A DNA stretch of 64,000 nt, taken from positions 6,890,392-6,954,391 of the forward strand of contig NC_133297.1 of the NCBI RefSeq assembly GCF_005239225.2, read 5' to 3'. The notes under the pieces were generated by a model, which worked only from the letters and a program-made list of their open reading frames with translations, did no database searches and was not told the DNA's origin. This stretch comes from Populus alba (taxonomy: Eukaryota; Streptophyta; Magnoliopsida; Malpighiales; Salicaceae). Position numbers and translations under genes: made by a program. This document shows positions 62,890 through 64,000 of this stretch, one piece after another. Each line of letters begins with the position of its first letter. The stretch's first letter is position 1.

Positions 62890-64000
62890 TGGATTTCGTG
62901 TTGTGTGTGGCGATGCATTGATGATATCATGCTTGGATCCACTTGGCATGGTAAAATGGGTTTGATATGCTTCTTCGGGAGGGATTGCCAGTGGTTGGAT
63001 GTAATTAAATGGTATTGACTGGAAATTGGCACCTATTTGGGACCTTTGCCTTGTTTTTTTTCATATTTGAAAACACCTCCCATCTTCCTTCCTTAGAATT
63101 GTTTTTTCAAAAAACGGTATCCAAGATTTTTAAGCAGCTCCTGTTCGACCATGGTCGGGGTCATAAATCATATCACCCTGGAGAGTTAAGATCAGCAATG
63201 AGAAGAAATCCTCCTTCGACCCTCACAAGATGACGACTAGGCCTACAAGTATTGGAAACGCCCCGTGTGGATTAATCATAACCGTAATCACACGATATCA
63301 AATGCATGTACCAGGTCGTGGCTCAAATACAATTGCTTCACTATTAATAGTGCTATTATAGATTGGAGTGGTGTCATCATATCACTGTAGCAGTTTTATT
63401 CCAACATGTGTTCCAACTTAGCAAGAGATCATTTGATTCAGTTTGAACTCGAAAACCGCGGCATTGTCTCCGCGGTCGGAAAGACAAGGCTGCAGTCAAG
63501 TGAAGAAAGAAGTAAACTCTGCTGCGTTTTTCTAGCAGCACTCCGGTCACCCACAGAAATCAATGGACAGCCCTATAAATGAACTATAAAAAAACTCCAT
63601 AACAGCACACTTGTACCAAAAAACATGCCACCACATGGAGAGACGACTTTAGTCAAGCAAATGTCAAGTAATACAAGAGTAAGGGCTTAGTTTGTTCATG
63701 ATTCGTTCTTTAAATTATTTGTACAAGGTTTCCCCTTTACATTGATTGCTCAATACACATTATACAGCTCCTAAATACTGCTCCCGCAAACAAAAACCTC
63801 AAGAAACCTAAAAGAACACAAGTAAAAGCACTCAGCTCTATACAAGATTGCCCTTGGGCCATAAAGTGGAGGATAAAACTGTCCTAGATTCCTGGAAAGC
63901 AATGGGAACATGTATATGTACACACAAGACACTGCAGATTGACAGACCTAGGAAGAGCATGTTCTATATTATATAAGACATGCATATATACAGATCAACT
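62890..64000. other. CBE1 3' region and right-edge sequence
   Basis: 62890 to about 63200 should be the CBE1 3' untranslated region. Beyond that no coding region was recognised. 63700-64000 has a composition like a 3' untranslated region and may belong to a minus-strand gene outside the window. Confidence 0.4.

Overview
This is plant nuclear DNA. It has AT-rich intergenic and intronic sequence, genes split by GT-AG introns, an NJ-type set of plant proteins including a nuclear-encoded chloroplast ribosomal protein, and several plant LTR-type and small DNA-type repeats. Gene structures and repeat style fit a woody eudicot of the Populus/Salix kind; the lineage is an inference, not proven by the sequence.

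Layout. 1-4.0 kb: no confident gene; a TATA box with an orphan 5' exon-like segment, a 76-bp tandem repeat and an LTR-type fragment. 4.0-5.6 kb: a copied fragment holding only the last two coding exons of a MAP kinase, with a 0.5-kb solo LTR in its intron. 5.6-9.4 kb: repeats, a decayed transposase tail and a 1.8-kb solo LTR. 9.4-16.0 kb: a tandem pair of UGT91-like glycosyltransferase genes on the minus strand (first intact, second frameshifted), separated by a tandemly duplicated repeat and a nonautonomous DNA element. 17.2-22.7 kb: a complete six-exon MPK4-type MAP kinase (minus), with a 290-bp SMART/TRIM-like LTR element in one intron and a 198-bp tandem repeat in another. 28.4-30.4 kb: BYPASS-type gene (minus). 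33.8-36.4 kb: seven-exon membrane-anchored receptor-like kinase (minus). 39.4-45.9 kb: fourteen-exon STE24 CAAX protease (minus). 48.0-50.0 kb: chloroplast ribosomal protein uL5c (minus). 50-54.7 kb: repeat-rich gap. 54.8-62.9 kb: a ten-coding-exon gene (plus) for a CBE1/CERES-type eIF4E-binding protein. 62.9-64 kb: no gene resolved.

The single-copy genes do not form a pathway. Their order (MPK4, BPS, receptor-like kinase, STE24, uL5c, CBE1) matches, from memory, the Arabidopsis block around At4g01290-At4g01370, so this is an old conserved gene neighbourhood. The dynamic part is 4-17 kb, where segmental and tandem duplication, LTR insertion and local sequence exchange have reshaped a UGT cluster next to the MAP kinase. 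Exon boundaries were placed by eye from splice sites, reading frame and remembered family sequences; all coding frames close with lengths equal or close to those of the Arabidopsis relatives.
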